Source: CAIWHR01 sp963813415
GTDB lineage: Bacteria > Pseudomonadota > Gammaproteobacteria > Burkholderiales > Casimicrobiaceae
NCBI GenBank assembly: GCA_963813415.1
Contig: CAWEYW010000003.1
Span: forward strand, 404,638 to 468,637
Length of the DNA stretch: 64,000 nt
Direction: 5' to 3'
Under the pieces are notes generated by a model. The model searched no databases. It was not told where the DNA came from and was given only the letters and a program-made list of their open reading frames with translations. The translations under genes were made by a program, and so were the position numbers. This document shows, piece after piece, positions 1-7,864 of this stretch; position 1 is the stretch's first letter, and every line of letters starts with the position of its first letter.

Positions 1-546
1 TTCATCACCTCGGACGTCGGCCAGCACCAGATGTGGGCCGCGCAGTACTACAAGTTCGACAAGCCGCGGCGCTGGATCAATTCCGGCGGGCTCGGCACGA
101 TGGGCTTCGGCCTGCCCGCTGCGATGGGCGTGCAGATGGTCAACCCCGGTGCGACCGTGGCCTGCATCACCGGCGAAGCCTCCATCCAGATGTGCATCCA
201 GGAGCTCTCGACCTGCAAGCAGTATCACCTGCCGATCAAGATCGTGAACCTCAACAACCGCTACATGGGCATGGTGCGGCAGTGGCAGGAGTTCTTCTAC
301 GGCAACCGCTATGCGGAATCGTACATGGATGCGCTGCCTGACTTCGTGAAGCTCGCCGAAGCCTACGGTCATGTCGGCATCAAGGTCGAGCAGCCGGGGG
401 ACATCGAAGGTGCCCTGAAGGAGGCGCTCGCCCAGAAGGAACGCCTGGTGTTCCTCGACTTCATCACCGACCAGACGGAGAACGTGTTCCCGATGGTGCC
501 CGGCGGAATGGGGCTCACCGAAATGATTCTTGCCGAAGAACTCTAG
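1..546 (+). CDS. ilvB: acetolactate synthase large subunit, C-terminal part (gene cut by window edge)
   Basis: This is the last 181 codons of the catalytic subunit of acetohydroxyacid synthase, which condenses pyruvate with pyruvate or 2-oxobutyrate in valine, leucine and isoleucine synthesis. The frame is open from base 1, so the gene begins outside the window. The C-terminal thiamine diphosphate domain is recognisable: the diphosphate/Mg-binding stretch runs from about base 160 and ends with the paired Asn of VNLNN (about 247-261), followed by the RQWQEFF segment. The usual GDG or GEG of the cofactor motif reads Gly-Glu-Ala here (172-180). The regulatory subunit ilvN starts 11 bp after the stop and ilvC follows, so the three form an operon. 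Identification is secure; only the 5' part is missing. Confidence 0.96.
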   Translation, partial: FITSDVGQHQMWAAQYYKFDKPRRWINSGGLGTMGFGLPAAMGVQMVNPGATVACITGEASIQMCIQELSTCKQYHLPIKIVNLNNRYMGMVRQWQEFFYGNRYAESYMDALPDFVKLAEAYGHVGIKVEQPGDIEGALKEALAQKERLVFLDFITDQTENVFPMVPGGMGLTEMILAEEL

Positions 547-557
547 AAGAGACTTCC

Positions 558-1049
558 ATGCGCCATATCCTGTCCATCCTGGTCGAGAACGAGGCGGGCG
601 CGCTGTCCCGCATTTCGGGGCTCTTCTCCGCCCGGGGCTACAACATCGAGTCGCTCACGGTCGCCCCGACCGAAGACCCGACCATGTCGCGGATGACGGT
701 CGTCACGATCGGGTCCGACGATGTCGTCGAGCAGATCACCAAACAGCTCAACAAGCTCGTCGAGGTCGTGAAGGTCGTCGACCTGACCGAGGGCAATCAC
801 ATCGAGCGCGAGCTCATGCTGGTGAAGGTCCGTGCTGCGGGCAAGGACCGCGACGAGATGAAGCGCCTCGCCGACATCTTTCGCGGTCGCATTCTCGACG
901 TCACCGACAAGAGCTACACGATCGAGCTCACGGGCACGGGCGTGAAGCTCGATGCGTTCCTGCAATCGATCGAGCCCGGCGTGATCCTGGAGACGGTGCG
1001 CACCGGCGCTTCGGGCATTGGCCGCGGCGAACGGATTCTGCGCGTCTGA
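558..1049 (+). CDS. ilvN: acetolactate synthase small (regulatory) subunit
   Basis: This 163-residue protein is the usual length for the IlvN/IlvH regulatory subunit, which stimulates the large subunit and confers valine feedback inhibition. An N-terminal ACT domain (about residues 1-75) begins with the typical MRHILSILVENEAGALSR stretch, where amino acid effectors bind, and the rest matches the C-terminal ALS_ss_C domain. ATG at 558 follows the ilvB stop by 11 bp and is preceded by an AGAAGAGA purine-rich stretch. It lies between ilvB and ilvC, as in most betaproteobacteria. ilvH is an equally valid family name; identification is otherwise secure. Confidence 0.96.
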   Translation: MRHILSILVENEAGALSRISGLFSARGYNIESLTVAPTEDPTMSRMTVVTIGSDDVVEQITKQLNKLVEVVKVVDLTEGNHIERELMLVKVRAAGKDRDEMKRLADIFRGRILDVTDKSYTIELTGTGVKLDAFLQSIEPGVILETVRTGASGIGRGERILRV

Positions 1050-1095
1050 TCACCACCCAACGCGGGCCGCGCCCGCCAGAGAAGAGGAAAAGAAG

Positions 1096-2112
1096 ATGAA
1101 GGTGTACTACGAGAAGGATGCCGACCTGTCGCTCATCAAGGGCAAGAAGGTCACCATCGTCGGCTATGGTTCGCAGGGCCATGCGCACGCGCAGAACCTC
1201 AACGACTCCGGCGTCAAAGTGGTCGTGGGATTGCGCAAGGGCGGGGCATCGTGGGACAAGGCGAAGAAGGCGGGGCTCAAGGTCCAGCAGGTCGGCGACG
1301 CCGTCGCCGGCGCCGATTTCGTGATGATGCTGATGCCCGACGAGCACATCGCCGCGGTGTATCGCGACGAAGTCGAGCCGAACATCAAGAAGGGCGCGAC
1401 GCTGGCGTTCGCCCATGGCTTCAACATCCACTACGCCCAGGTGGTACCCCGCGACGATCTCGACGTGGTGATGGTCGCGCCGAAAGCGCCGGGGCACACG
1501 GTGCGCTCGACCTACACGCAGGGTGGCGGCGTGCCGATGCTGATCGCCGTCCACCAGGACAAGAGCAAGAAGGCGCGTGACGTGGCGCTGTCTTACGCGG
1601 CGGCGATCGGCGGCGCGAGGGCGGGGGTGATCGAGACCAACTTCCGCGAGGAAACCGAGACCGACCTCTTCGGCGAGCAGGCCGTGCTGTGCGGGGGCAC
1701 CGTCGAGCTGATCAAGGCCGGCTACGAAACGCTGGTCGAGGCGGGCTATGCACCGGAGATGGCGTACTTCGAGTGCCTGCACGAGTTGAAGCTGATCGTC
1801 GACCTCATCTACGAGGGCGGCATCGCCAACATGAACTACTCGATCTCGAACAACGCCGAGTACGGCGAGTACGTCACGGGTCCGAAGATCATCACGGACG
1901 AGACCAAGCGCGTGATGCGGCAGGTGCTGCGCGACATCCAGACCGGCGAGTACGCGAAGAGCTTCATCCTGGAGAACCGCGCGGGCGCGACCACGCTGAC
2001 TTCACGCCGGCGCTTGATGGGCGAGCACTCGATCGAAGTCGTCGGCGAGAAGCTGCGCTCGATGATGCCGTGGATCAAGAAGAACAAGCTCGTCGACCAG
2101 ACGCGCAACTGA
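1096..2112 (+). CDS. ilvC: ketol-acid reductoisomerase (class I)
   Basis: IlvC isomerises and reduces acetolactate or acetohydroxybutyrate with NADPH and Mg2+, the second common step of branched-chain amino acid synthesis. From ATG 1096 the product is 338 residues, the class I length. The N-terminal Rossmann domain carries GYGSQGHAHA (residues 24-33), and the C-terminal knotted domain supplies the acidic metal ligands, visible around ETETDLFGEQ and FECLHELK. The frame is open upstream to 1018, but ATG 1096 follows the purine-rich AGAGAAGAGGAAAAG and gives the family-typical MKVYYEKDAD start. It is 46 bp after ilvN and closes the ilvBNC unit. Confidence 0.97.
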   Translation: MKVYYEKDADLSLIKGKKVTIVGYGSQGHAHAQNLNDSGVKVVVGLRKGGASWDKAKKAGLKVQQVGDAVAGADFVMMLMPDEHIAAVYRDEVEPNIKKGATLAFAHGFNIHYAQVVPRDDLDVVMVAPKAPGHTVRSTYTQGGGVPMLIAVHQDKSKKARDVALSYAAAIGGARAGVIETNFREETETDLFGEQAVLCGGTVELIKAGYETLVEAGYAPEMAYFECLHELKLIVDLIYEGGIANMNYSISNNAEYGEYVTGPKIITDETKRVMRQVLRDIQTGEYAKSFILENRAGATTLTSRRRLMGEHSIEVVGEKLRSMMPWIKKNKLVDQTRN

Positions 2113-2120
2113 TGCAGTGT

Positions 2121-2135
2121 CCGCCCGCGGGGCGG
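2121..2135 (+). terminator. GC-rich hairpin after ilvC
   Basis: CCGCCC (2121-2126) pairs with GGGCGG (2130-2135) across a 3-nt loop, 8 bp after the ilvC stop. No T-run follows, so this is at best a weak terminator or a processing/stability hairpin. Confidence 0.3.
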
Positions 2136-2193
2136 GATTGACGTACCGCTGTCCCGCAGGCACGCTGCCGGCAGATTCCCGCAAAGGGCGGCC

Positions 2194-2490
2194 ATGCACG
2201 CAGCGGACAGGGGCATCATGCGTCGACAGCGCGGGTGGGCTGGACTCGTCGTCCTCCTGCTCGCTCTGGTCATCGTCGGCTTCCTGATGCGCACGGTGGC
2301 GCGACAGATGGGACTCACCGACGGTCGTCCGTCTGCGGCCGCCGGTGCGATCCGCGCGGGCACTGACGCCGGGTCCGCGGCGGCCAGCGCTTCACCCACG
2401 ACTCCGCAGGATCGGGTGCGGGCGGTCGAGGCCGAGGTCCTGCGCCAGAACGCCAAGGCGATGGAGCGCGTCGACGCGCTCGACAAGTAG
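2194..2490 (+). CDS. small single-pass membrane protein, function unknown
   Basis: A 98-residue ORF between ilvC and psd. Residues 15-32 form one clear hydrophobic segment (WAGLVVLLLALVIVGFLM) after basic residues RRQR, suggesting an N-in membrane anchor. The rest is Ala/Ser-rich and ends in a charged, probably helical segment (about 72-98). Two starts are possible: ATG 2194, preceded by AAAGGGCGG, or ATG 2218 (MRRQRGW), which places the basic residues at the terminus. Codon use matches the neighbours. I do not recognise a family. The position suggests co-transcription with psd, but no functional inference is justified. Confidence 0.65.
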   Translation: MHAADRGIMRRQRGWAGLVVLLLALVIVGFLMRTVARQMGLTDGRPSAAAGAIRAGTDAGSAAASASPTTPQDRVRAVEAEVLRQNAKAMERVDALDK

Positions 2491-2594
2491 CGCTTCCAGC
2501 GCGCCAACGTGCACGCTCGGCGCAACGACCGCTGGCGAGAGCGTGCCGGCGCCGATGTTACTATCGACGCGCTGTGCCATAGCCGGGACCGCAC

Positions 2595-3242
2595 TTGTCG
2601 AATTATCCGCATCCGATCCTCGCCCGCGAAGGGTGGCCTTTCATCGCGCTGGCGCTCGCCGTCGCGCTGGTGCTCACCTATCTGCACTGGTGGATCGCCG
2701 CCGTTCCGGTCTGGCTCGTCGCGGTGTTCATCGTGCAGTTCTTCCGCGACCCGCCGCGCGAGATCCCGCAGCAGGCCAACGCGGTGCTGTGCCCGGCCGA
2801 CGGGCGTGTGCTCAAGGTGGAGCGGGGCCGCGATCCCTTTCTCAATCGCCAGGCGCTCAAGATCAGCGTGTTCATGAATGTCTTCAACGTGCACTCCAAC
2901 CGTAGTCCCGTGGACGGCACGATCGTGGAGGCCTGGTATCACGTGGGCGGCTTCGTCAATGCCTCGCTGGACAAGGCGTCGGAGGATAACGAGCGCAATG
3001 CCCTCCATCTGCGCACGCCGTCCGGCCAGGACGTGACCTGCGTGCAGATTGCGGGCCTCGTGGCGCGGCGCATCCTCTGTTACGTCAAGCCGGGCGACAC
3101 CCTCACCCGCGGCCAGCGCTTCGGGTTCATCCGCTTCGGGTCGCGCGTCGACGTGTATCTGACTCCGGAGGCGACGCCACGCGTTGCCATCGGCGACGTG
3201 GTCAAGGCGACCGAGACCATCCTCGCCGAATTGCCGGCGTAG
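2595..3242 (+). CDS. psd: phosphatidylserine decarboxylase proenzyme
   Basis: Psd makes phosphatidylethanolamine from phosphatidylserine at the inner membrane. The 215-residue protein belongs to the short class (PSD-A type). It has two N-terminal hydrophobic segments (about 16-32 and 34-50), the conserved FFRDPPR motif (49-55) and the C-terminal self-cleavage site RFGSRVDVYL. Cleavage between Gly182 and Ser183 should create the pyruvoyl group on the small alpha chain. The start is TTG at 2595, chosen because it gives the family-typical MSNYPHPILAREGW N-terminus; no in-frame ATG is suitably placed. pssA follows after 31 bp, so the two consecutive steps of PE synthesis are adjacent. Confidence 0.95.
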   Translation: MSNYPHPILAREGWPFIALALAVALVLTYLHWWIAAVPVWLVAVFIVQFFRDPPREIPQQANAVLCPADGRVLKVERGRDPFLNRQALKISVFMNVFNVHSNRSPVDGTIVEAWYHVGGFVNASLDKASEDNERNALHLRTPSGQDVTCVQIAGLVARRILCYVKPGDTLTRGQRFGFIRFGSRVDVYLTPEATPRVAIGDVVKATETILAELPA

Positions 3243-3273
3243 CGCGAGTCGCTTACCAGCGGGGCATACGACC

Positions 3274-4044
3274 ATGACGGATTTCGACACCCAGCGCGCG
3301 CTGCTGAAGAACCGGGTGCGCCGGCGCGGGATCTACCTCCTGCCCAACCTCTTCACCACCGCGGCACTTTTCGCCGGCTTCTACGCGATCGTGCAGGCGA
3401 TGAATACGCGCTTCGATGTCGCCGCGGTCGCGATCTTCATTGCCATGGTGCTCGACAGCCTGGACGGACGCGTGGCGCGACTCACCCGCACGCAAAGCGC
3501 GTTCGGTGCCGAATTCGACAGTCTCTCGGACATGGTGTCCTTCGGTGCCGCGCCTGCGTTGGTCATGTACGAATGGGCGCTGAAGGGCATGGGCAAGCTG
3601 GGCTGGGTCGCGGCTTTCGTGTACGTTGCCGGTGCCGCACTGCGTCTGGCGCGCTTCAACGTCATGCTCGAGGTGGCGGACAAGCGCTGGTTCACGGGCA
3701 TTCCGAGTCCCGCTGCGGCGGCGCTCGTCGCCGGGTTCGTCTGGATCGTCGACGATTACGCCATCGATCCGACCAACCTGCGCTGGTGGGCGTGGGCGAT
3801 CACGCTGTTTGCCGGCCTCACCATGGTCAGCAACGTGAAGTACTACAGCTTCAAGGCGATCAACCTCAAGCGCAGCGTGCCCTTCGTCGCGGTGTTCCTG
3901 ATCGTCATCGCGATGGCCCTGGTCTCGTACCAGCCGGCTCTCGTGCTGTTCGCGGGCTTCGTAGCGTACGGGATTTCCGGTTACGTCGGCTCGGCGTGGA
4001 TGGCGTGGAAGCGCCGGAAGGCGCGCAATCGCACGGCGAGCTGA
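3274..4044 (+). CDS. pssA: CDP-diacylglycerol--serine O-phosphatidyltransferase
   Basis: PssA makes phosphatidylserine from CDP-diacylglycerol and serine, directly upstream of Psd. The 256-residue protein is a membrane-embedded CDP-alcohol phosphotransferase of the type II (Bacillus-like) PSS group. The diagnostic motif is complete: D61, D64, G65, A68, R69, G78, D82 and D86 fit D-x2-DG-x2-AR-x8-G-x3-D-x3-D. Several hydrophobic segments follow and the C-terminus is basic (KRRKARNR). ATG 3274 was chosen over the longer open frame from 3184, which would overlap psd. ilvBNC-psd-pssA is a familiar betaproteobacterial block, usually continuing into leuA. Confidence 0.95.
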   Translation: MTDFDTQRALLKNRVRRRGIYLLPNLFTTAALFAGFYAIVQAMNTRFDVAAVAIFIAMVLDSLDGRVARLTRTQSAFGAEFDSLSDMVSFGAAPALVMYEWALKGMGKLGWVAAFVYVAGAALRLARFNVMLEVADKRWFTGIPSPAAAALVAGFVWIVDDYAIDPTNLRWWAWAITLFAGLTMVSNVKYYSFKAINLKRSVPFVAVFLIVIAMALVSYQPALVLFAGFVAYGISGYVGSAWMAWKRRKARNRTAS

Positions 4045-4088
4045 ACGCCCACTGCCGCAGTTGCCAGGGGACTGCCGAATGCCGCTGA

Positions 4089-5861
4089 TCAGCCTTTCTC
4101 GTGCCCGTGGCCGCATCGCGGGTGGCGCGGATCGGCGCCGTACACCGCGAAGTCGAACACCACCGTCCCGTCGCGCTGCCGGTAGGGAATGACAGCGGAC
4201 GGCTCTGCCTCGAGCTCGCGCGTCCACGTTGCGCGACGGGCGGCTCGATCCTCGATCAGTGCGACCCCGACGTCCTGACCGGCGCACAGGATGGCGCGCG
4301 CCCGTTTGAAGTCCGGCTGCGTGTCCATGCCGATGTTGCCGCGGGTCAGGAACTCGACCGGCAGCGCGAGCCCCCAATCGGGAAAGAAGGCAAACGGCTT
4401 GCGCGGCGTGGCGTTGAGATCCGCAGCGAAACGGTTGATGGCATCGGACATGAGCTTGACCCCGCCCGTCCTCTCCAGCACGCGCGCTTCCGCCACCTGC
4501 CCGACGACATTCACGCCGGCCATGAGCGCTGCCAGGGAGAGCGCGCCGGCGGCCCGGCGGCCGTGCAAGCCGCCGCCGCTGAACATCGCGTCGCGCCATG
4601 CGAGGGCGAGCGCGGCGTACAGGAAGGGCAGCAGCACGACGTAGTGATGCCCGCCCAGCCGGCTTCCGAATATCAGCGATACCACGAAGAATGCCACCGG
4701 CATCGCCAACACCAGCCGCAGCGCGCCCGTGGCATTCCGGCGCCATTCGGCGAACGCCCATAGTGCCACGGGGGCGAAGATCAGCAGTGCGATTTTCAGG
4801 GGGCTGCCCGGCACCGCAACCCACTCCCCGAACATCATCGAGTGATGCCACGCGTTGGTGACGACGCCGATCAGCATGTCCCACGCGAATCCGATGCGAC
4901 CGGGCACCGTGAGGCCGGAGGACAGCACCTCCAGCGCCCCGGCCTGCTGCCGGTAATAGTCCAGGAACGCGCGGGGCCCGCCCACGCGTCTCATGAGCAG
5001 CAGGTAGCCCACGATGTACGGTGCCGTTCCGAGCACCAATCCGCCGAGCCAGGCGCCGCGCGCGCGCCATCGGGTGACGGCCGCTGCGGAAATTGCGTTG
5101 CCGACGGCACCCTCGCGGGCCGACAACACCCACACTGCGGGGACCAGCGCGGCGAGGAAGAAGCCGTGCACGAAATAAGCCGCCATCCCCAGCCCGGCAA
5201 AAAGCCCGGACAACCACCACCTGCGCCGCGACTGGCTGGAGCACAGGAGCCCGACCGACAGGAGCATCCAGGCAGAGCCCGACAGGGTGATGTAGCTCTG
5301 GGTGCGGAAGGCGTAGGAGTAAGCGGGGTCGAGCGCCAGCACGGCGCATGTGAGCGCCGACGCGGAGCGACCGAGACGCAATCGCCGGAGGCAGAAATAC
5401 ATGGCGGCCAGGACGCACAATCCCAGCGCCGCGTGGGTCAGCCGCAGGCTCTCGACGCTCGTCCCCAGCAGCCAGAACAGCGGCAGCCCGAACCAGAACG
5501 TCTGGGTGCCGTGATAGAGCGCGATCAGCAACGGCACACGGTTGCCCAGCAGATAGTTGCCGGGCAGCACCCAGGCGACGATGTCGGCGTGCGCGGGGTT
5601 CAGTACCTTGACGACGAGGTAGTCCGGATTGACGGCATCCATGTACACGCCGGGGAGCGTGATCGCATGCAGCGCTACGGTCGCATAAGCGATGCTGACG
5701 GCGAGGAATGGCAGGAAGCGCGCGGCCCGCTCGGACCACGGCATGCGCGGAGGCGGCAGTTCGCTTGCGTCGGAGGGCGGTTGTACCGGTACGGCTGACA
5801 CGATCAGGCCCCGATTTGCCGGCGCGAGCGTGTAGAAGGACTCGTCAGGCAGTGTGCCCAT
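4089..5861 (-). CDS. polytopic membrane protein, GT-C-like glycosyltransferase
   Basis: A 590-residue protein with about ten or more hydrophobic segments between residues 49 and 435 and a soluble C-terminal tail. The layout resembles the GT-C fold (ArnT/PMT-like, dolichyl- or undecaprenyl-phosphate sugar users): TM1 (about 49-66) is followed by a short periplasmic loop with acidic residues (YMDAVNPDY, D75 and D80), where the catalytic Asp normally lies. I cannot assign donor or acceptor. Start choice: ATG 5861 gives a Pro-rich 40-residue leader; Met40 (ATG 5744) is a plausible alternative. It is antisense to its neighbours and interrupts the usual pssA-leuA adjacency, which hints at later insertion. 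No mobile element is visible beside it. Confidence 0.75.
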   Translation of the reverse strand: MGTLPDESFYTLAPANRGLIVSAVPVQPPSDASELPPPRMPWSERAARFLPFLAVSIAYATVALHAITLPGVYMDAVNPDYLVVKVLNPAHADIVAWVLPGNYLLGNRVPLLIALYHGTQTFWFGLPLFWLLGTSVESLRLTHAALGLCVLAAMYFCLRRLRLGRSASALTCAVLALDPAYSYAFRTQSYITLSGSAWMLLSVGLLCSSQSRRRWWLSGLFAGLGMAAYFVHGFFLAALVPAVWVLSAREGAVGNAISAAAVTRWRARGAWLGGLVLGTAPYIVGYLLLMRRVGGPRAFLDYYRQQAGALEVLSSGLTVPGRIGFAWDMLIGVVTNAWHHSMMFGEWVAVPGSPLKIALLIFAPVALWAFAEWRRNATGALRLVLAMPVAFFVVSLIFGSRLGGHHYVVLLPFLYAALALAWRDAMFSGGGLHGRRAAGALSLAALMAGVNVVGQVAEARVLERTGGVKLMSDAINRFAADLNATPRKPFAFFPDWGLALPVEFLTRGNIGMDTQPDFKRARAILCAGQDVGVALIEDRAARRATWTRELEAEPSAVIPYRQRDGTVVFDFAVYGADPRHPRCGHGHEKG

Positions 5862-5912
5862 GAGGTACCGACCGCCGACGGCAGCCGATTATGCCATGCA
5901 GCCGGTCCCGCC

Positions 5913-5941
5913 TTGCGCGTGGCCGGCCTTTGCGCTAACTT
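5913..5941 (+). promoter_or_regulatory. candidate promoter of the leuA leader
   Basis: TTGCGC (5913-5918) and TAACTT (5936-5941) are separated by 17 bp. Transcription would begin close to the leader ATG at 5949, so the leader peptide may be translated from a leaderless or nearly leaderless mRNA. Both hexamers are imperfect; this is an inference from spacing and position. Confidence 0.45.
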
Positions 5942-5948
5942 AGCGGGC

Positions 5949-6047
5949 ATGAGCAGCGTTTTGCACCTCCACGGCCCCCAAGCGCTCCCCGCGCTGTCCT
6001 CCCTGCTGGGTGGCCTGCTGCTCCTGCTGCGCCCCGCGCGCAGATAA
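5949..6047 (+). CDS. leucine-rich leader peptide upstream of leuA (putative attenuator peptide)
   Basis: A 32-codon ORF from ATG 5949 to TAA 6045-6047, ending 84 bp before leuA. Eleven of 32 residues are Leu, and five Leu codons are consecutive at residues 23-27 (CTG CTG CTC CTG CTG), preceded by Leu-Leu-Gly-Gly. Placement, size and codon bias match classical leucine leader peptides, in which ribosome stalling on Leu codons when charged tRNA-Leu is scarce switches the downstream RNA fold and lets transcription continue into leuA. There is no good Shine-Dalgarno; the candidate promoter places the mRNA start almost at the ATG. A hairpin follows at 6080-6096. Stalling and attenuation are inferred, not shown. 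Confidence 0.75.
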   Translation: MSSVLHLHGPQALPALSSLLGGLLLLLRPARR

Positions 6048-6079
6048 AACAACTCCCTTCCTGCCGCGTCGTGCCCGCT

Positions 6080-6096
6080 CCGTCCCAACCGGACGG
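6080..6096 (+). promoter_or_regulatory. candidate attenuator hairpin between leader peptide and leuA
   Basis: CCGTCC (6080-6085) pairs with GGACGG (6091-6096) over a 5-nt loop, followed by the pyrimidine-rich TCGTCCCGTTTCC. The stem is short and the T-tract poor, so it is only a candidate terminator/attenuator arm; its position after the Leu-rich leader is what makes it notable. Confidence 0.4.
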
Positions 6097-6131
6097 TCGT
6101 CCCGTTTCCGTGCCATCGAGCCTGGATCGCC

Positions 6132-7847
6132 ATGAACCCGCAAATGACCAGCAAGTACCGACCATTCCCGCCGATCGACCTTCCCGACCGGCGTTGGCCA
6201 TCGACGCCCATCGTGCGTGCGCCGACCTGGTGCAGCGTGGATCTGCGCGACGGCAATCAGGCGCTGATCGAGCCGATGGATGCCGAGCGCAAGCTGCGCT
6301 TGTTCGAGCTGCTGGTGCGCATGGGCTACAAGGAGATCGAGATCGGCTTTCCGGCGGCCTCGCAAACGGAGTTCGACTTCGTGCGGCAGCTGATCGAGGG
6401 GGATCTCATCCCGGATGGCGTGACCGTGCAGGTGCTGACGCAGGCCCGCGAGCCGCTGATCCGCCGCACCTTCGAGGCGTTGCGTGGCGCGCGTCGCGCG
6501 ATCGTGCATCTCTACAACTCCACGTCGACGACCCAGCGCCGTGTGGTGTTCGGGCTCGATCGCGCCGGCATCAAGGCGATTGCCATGGACGGCGCGAAGC
6601 TGATCGCGGCGTGCGCCGCGGCCCAGACGGACACCGAATGGGTGTTCCAGTATTCACCGGAAAGCTTCACCGGCACGGAGCTCGATTACGCGGTGGAGAT
6701 GTGCGACGCCGTGAGCGAGATATGGCAGCCGACGCCGCTGCGGAAAATGATCGTCAATCTGCCGGCAACGGTCGAGATGGCGACACCCAACGTGTACGCG
6801 GACCAGATCGAATGGATGTCGCGCCGCCTCGCGCGGCGCGAGGCGCTCGTGCTCTCGATCCATCCGCACAACGATCGCGGGTGCGCGGTTGCCGCCGCCG
6901 AGCTCGCGCTGATGGCCGGTGCGGAGCGCATCGAAGGTTGCCTCTTCGGCAACGGCGAGCGCACCGGCAACGTCTGCCTCGTGACCCTCGGGCTCAACCT
7001 GTACACGCAGGGCATCGATCCCGAGATCGATTTTTCCGACATCAATGCGATCGTGCGCGCGGCCGAGCAGTGCACGCAGCTGCCGGTCCATCCGCGTCAT
7101 CCGTACGCAGGCGATCTCGTGTTCACGGCGTTCTCCGGCTCGCACCAGGACGCGATCAAGAAGGGACTCGCTGTGCGGCCCAGGGATGCCGCCGATGGCG
7201 TGCACTGGGACGTGCCGTACCTGCCGATCGATCCTGCGGATGTCGGACGCACCTACGACGCGGTGATCCGCGTCAACAGTCAGTCCGGCAAGGGCGGCAT
7301 CGCGTATCTGCTCGAGCGTGACTACGGCCTGTCGTTGCCGCGGCTGCTGCAGATCGAGTTCAGCCAGGTGATCCAGCGCATGACCGACGCTTCCGGGAAG
7401 GAGTTGACCGCGCGGCAGATCCACGCCGCGTTCGAGCGCGAGTACATCGGCCTCGATGTCCCCTTCGCGTACGTCGACCATGCCACGCGCATGCACAGCA
7501 GCAGCGGAGAGGAGCTCGTGGCCACGTTGCGCATCAACGGCCGTGAACGCGTGCTGACCGGCAGCGGCAACGGCCCCGTGGAGGCCTTCGTGCATGCCTT
7601 GCGCGAGGGCGCAGGCCTGCCGATCCACATCCTCAACTATCACGAGCACGCGCTCGGCAGCGGGGAGGGTGCCATGGCTGCCGCGTACGTGCAGTTGCGC
7701 ATCGGCCACGAGCATGCCGCCTATGGCGTCGGACTCGATCGCAACATCGTCACGGCGACCCTGCGGGCCGTGGTCAGCGCCGTGGACCGCGCCTGCGCGC
7801 ATGGCTGGGCAAACGTGCCCGCCGAGCACGGCGCCGTGACGGCTTGA
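6132..7847 (+). CDS. leuA: 2-isopropylmalate synthase, long (type 2) form
   Basis: LeuA condenses 2-oxoisovalerate with acetyl-CoA in the first committed step of leucine synthesis. This 571-residue copy is of the long LeuA2 type typified by actinobacterial and yeast enzymes. The N-terminus has the RPFPPIDLPDRRWP stretch, then the catalytic VDLRDGNQAL motif near residue 40. The TIM barrel carries the His-x-His metal site (SIHPHNDRG) and GNGERTGNV. The C-terminal part (about 435-560) is the LeuA allosteric dimer domain, where leucine would inhibit. ATG 6132 is 84 bp after the leader peptide stop. The end overlaps the start region of a second, shorter LeuA, so the two are probably co-transcribed. 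Confidence 0.93.
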   Translation: MNPQMTSKYRPFPPIDLPDRRWPSTPIVRAPTWCSVDLRDGNQALIEPMDAERKLRLFELLVRMGYKEIEIGFPAASQTEFDFVRQLIEGDLIPDGVTVQVLTQAREPLIRRTFEALRGARRAIVHLYNSTSTTQRRVVFGLDRAGIKAIAMDGAKLIAACAAAQTDTEWVFQYSPESFTGTELDYAVEMCDAVSEIWQPTPLRKMIVNLPATVEMATPNVYADQIEWMSRRLARREALVLSIHPHNDRGCAVAAAELALMAGAERIEGCLFGNGERTGNVCLVTLGLNLYTQGIDPEIDFSDINAIVRAAEQCTQLPVHPRHPYAGDLVFTAFSGSHQDAIKKGLAVRPRDAADGVHWDVPYLPIDPADVGRTYDAVIRVNSQSGKGGIAYLLERDYGLSLPRLLQIEFSQVIQRMTDASGKELTARQIHAAFEREYIGLDVPFAYVDHATRMHSSSGEELVATLRINGRERVLTGSGNGPVEAFVHALREGAGLPIHILNYHEHALGSGEGAMAAAYVQLRIGHEHAAYGVGLDRNIVTATLRAVVSAVDRACAHGWANVPAEHGAVTA

Positions 7848-7864
7848 GCGTGGAGGAGGATGCC

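Noticed and set aside
1018..1095. Upstream start for ilvC
   Set aside because: It would overlap the ilvN end and add an unconserved leader; ATG 1096 has the purine-rich site and the family N-terminus.
3253..5739. Very long minus-strand ORF (828 codons) overlapping pssA and the membrane protein
   Set aside because: Arg/Ala/Pro-rich shadow frame produced by high G+C; it overlaps two well-supported genes in other frames.
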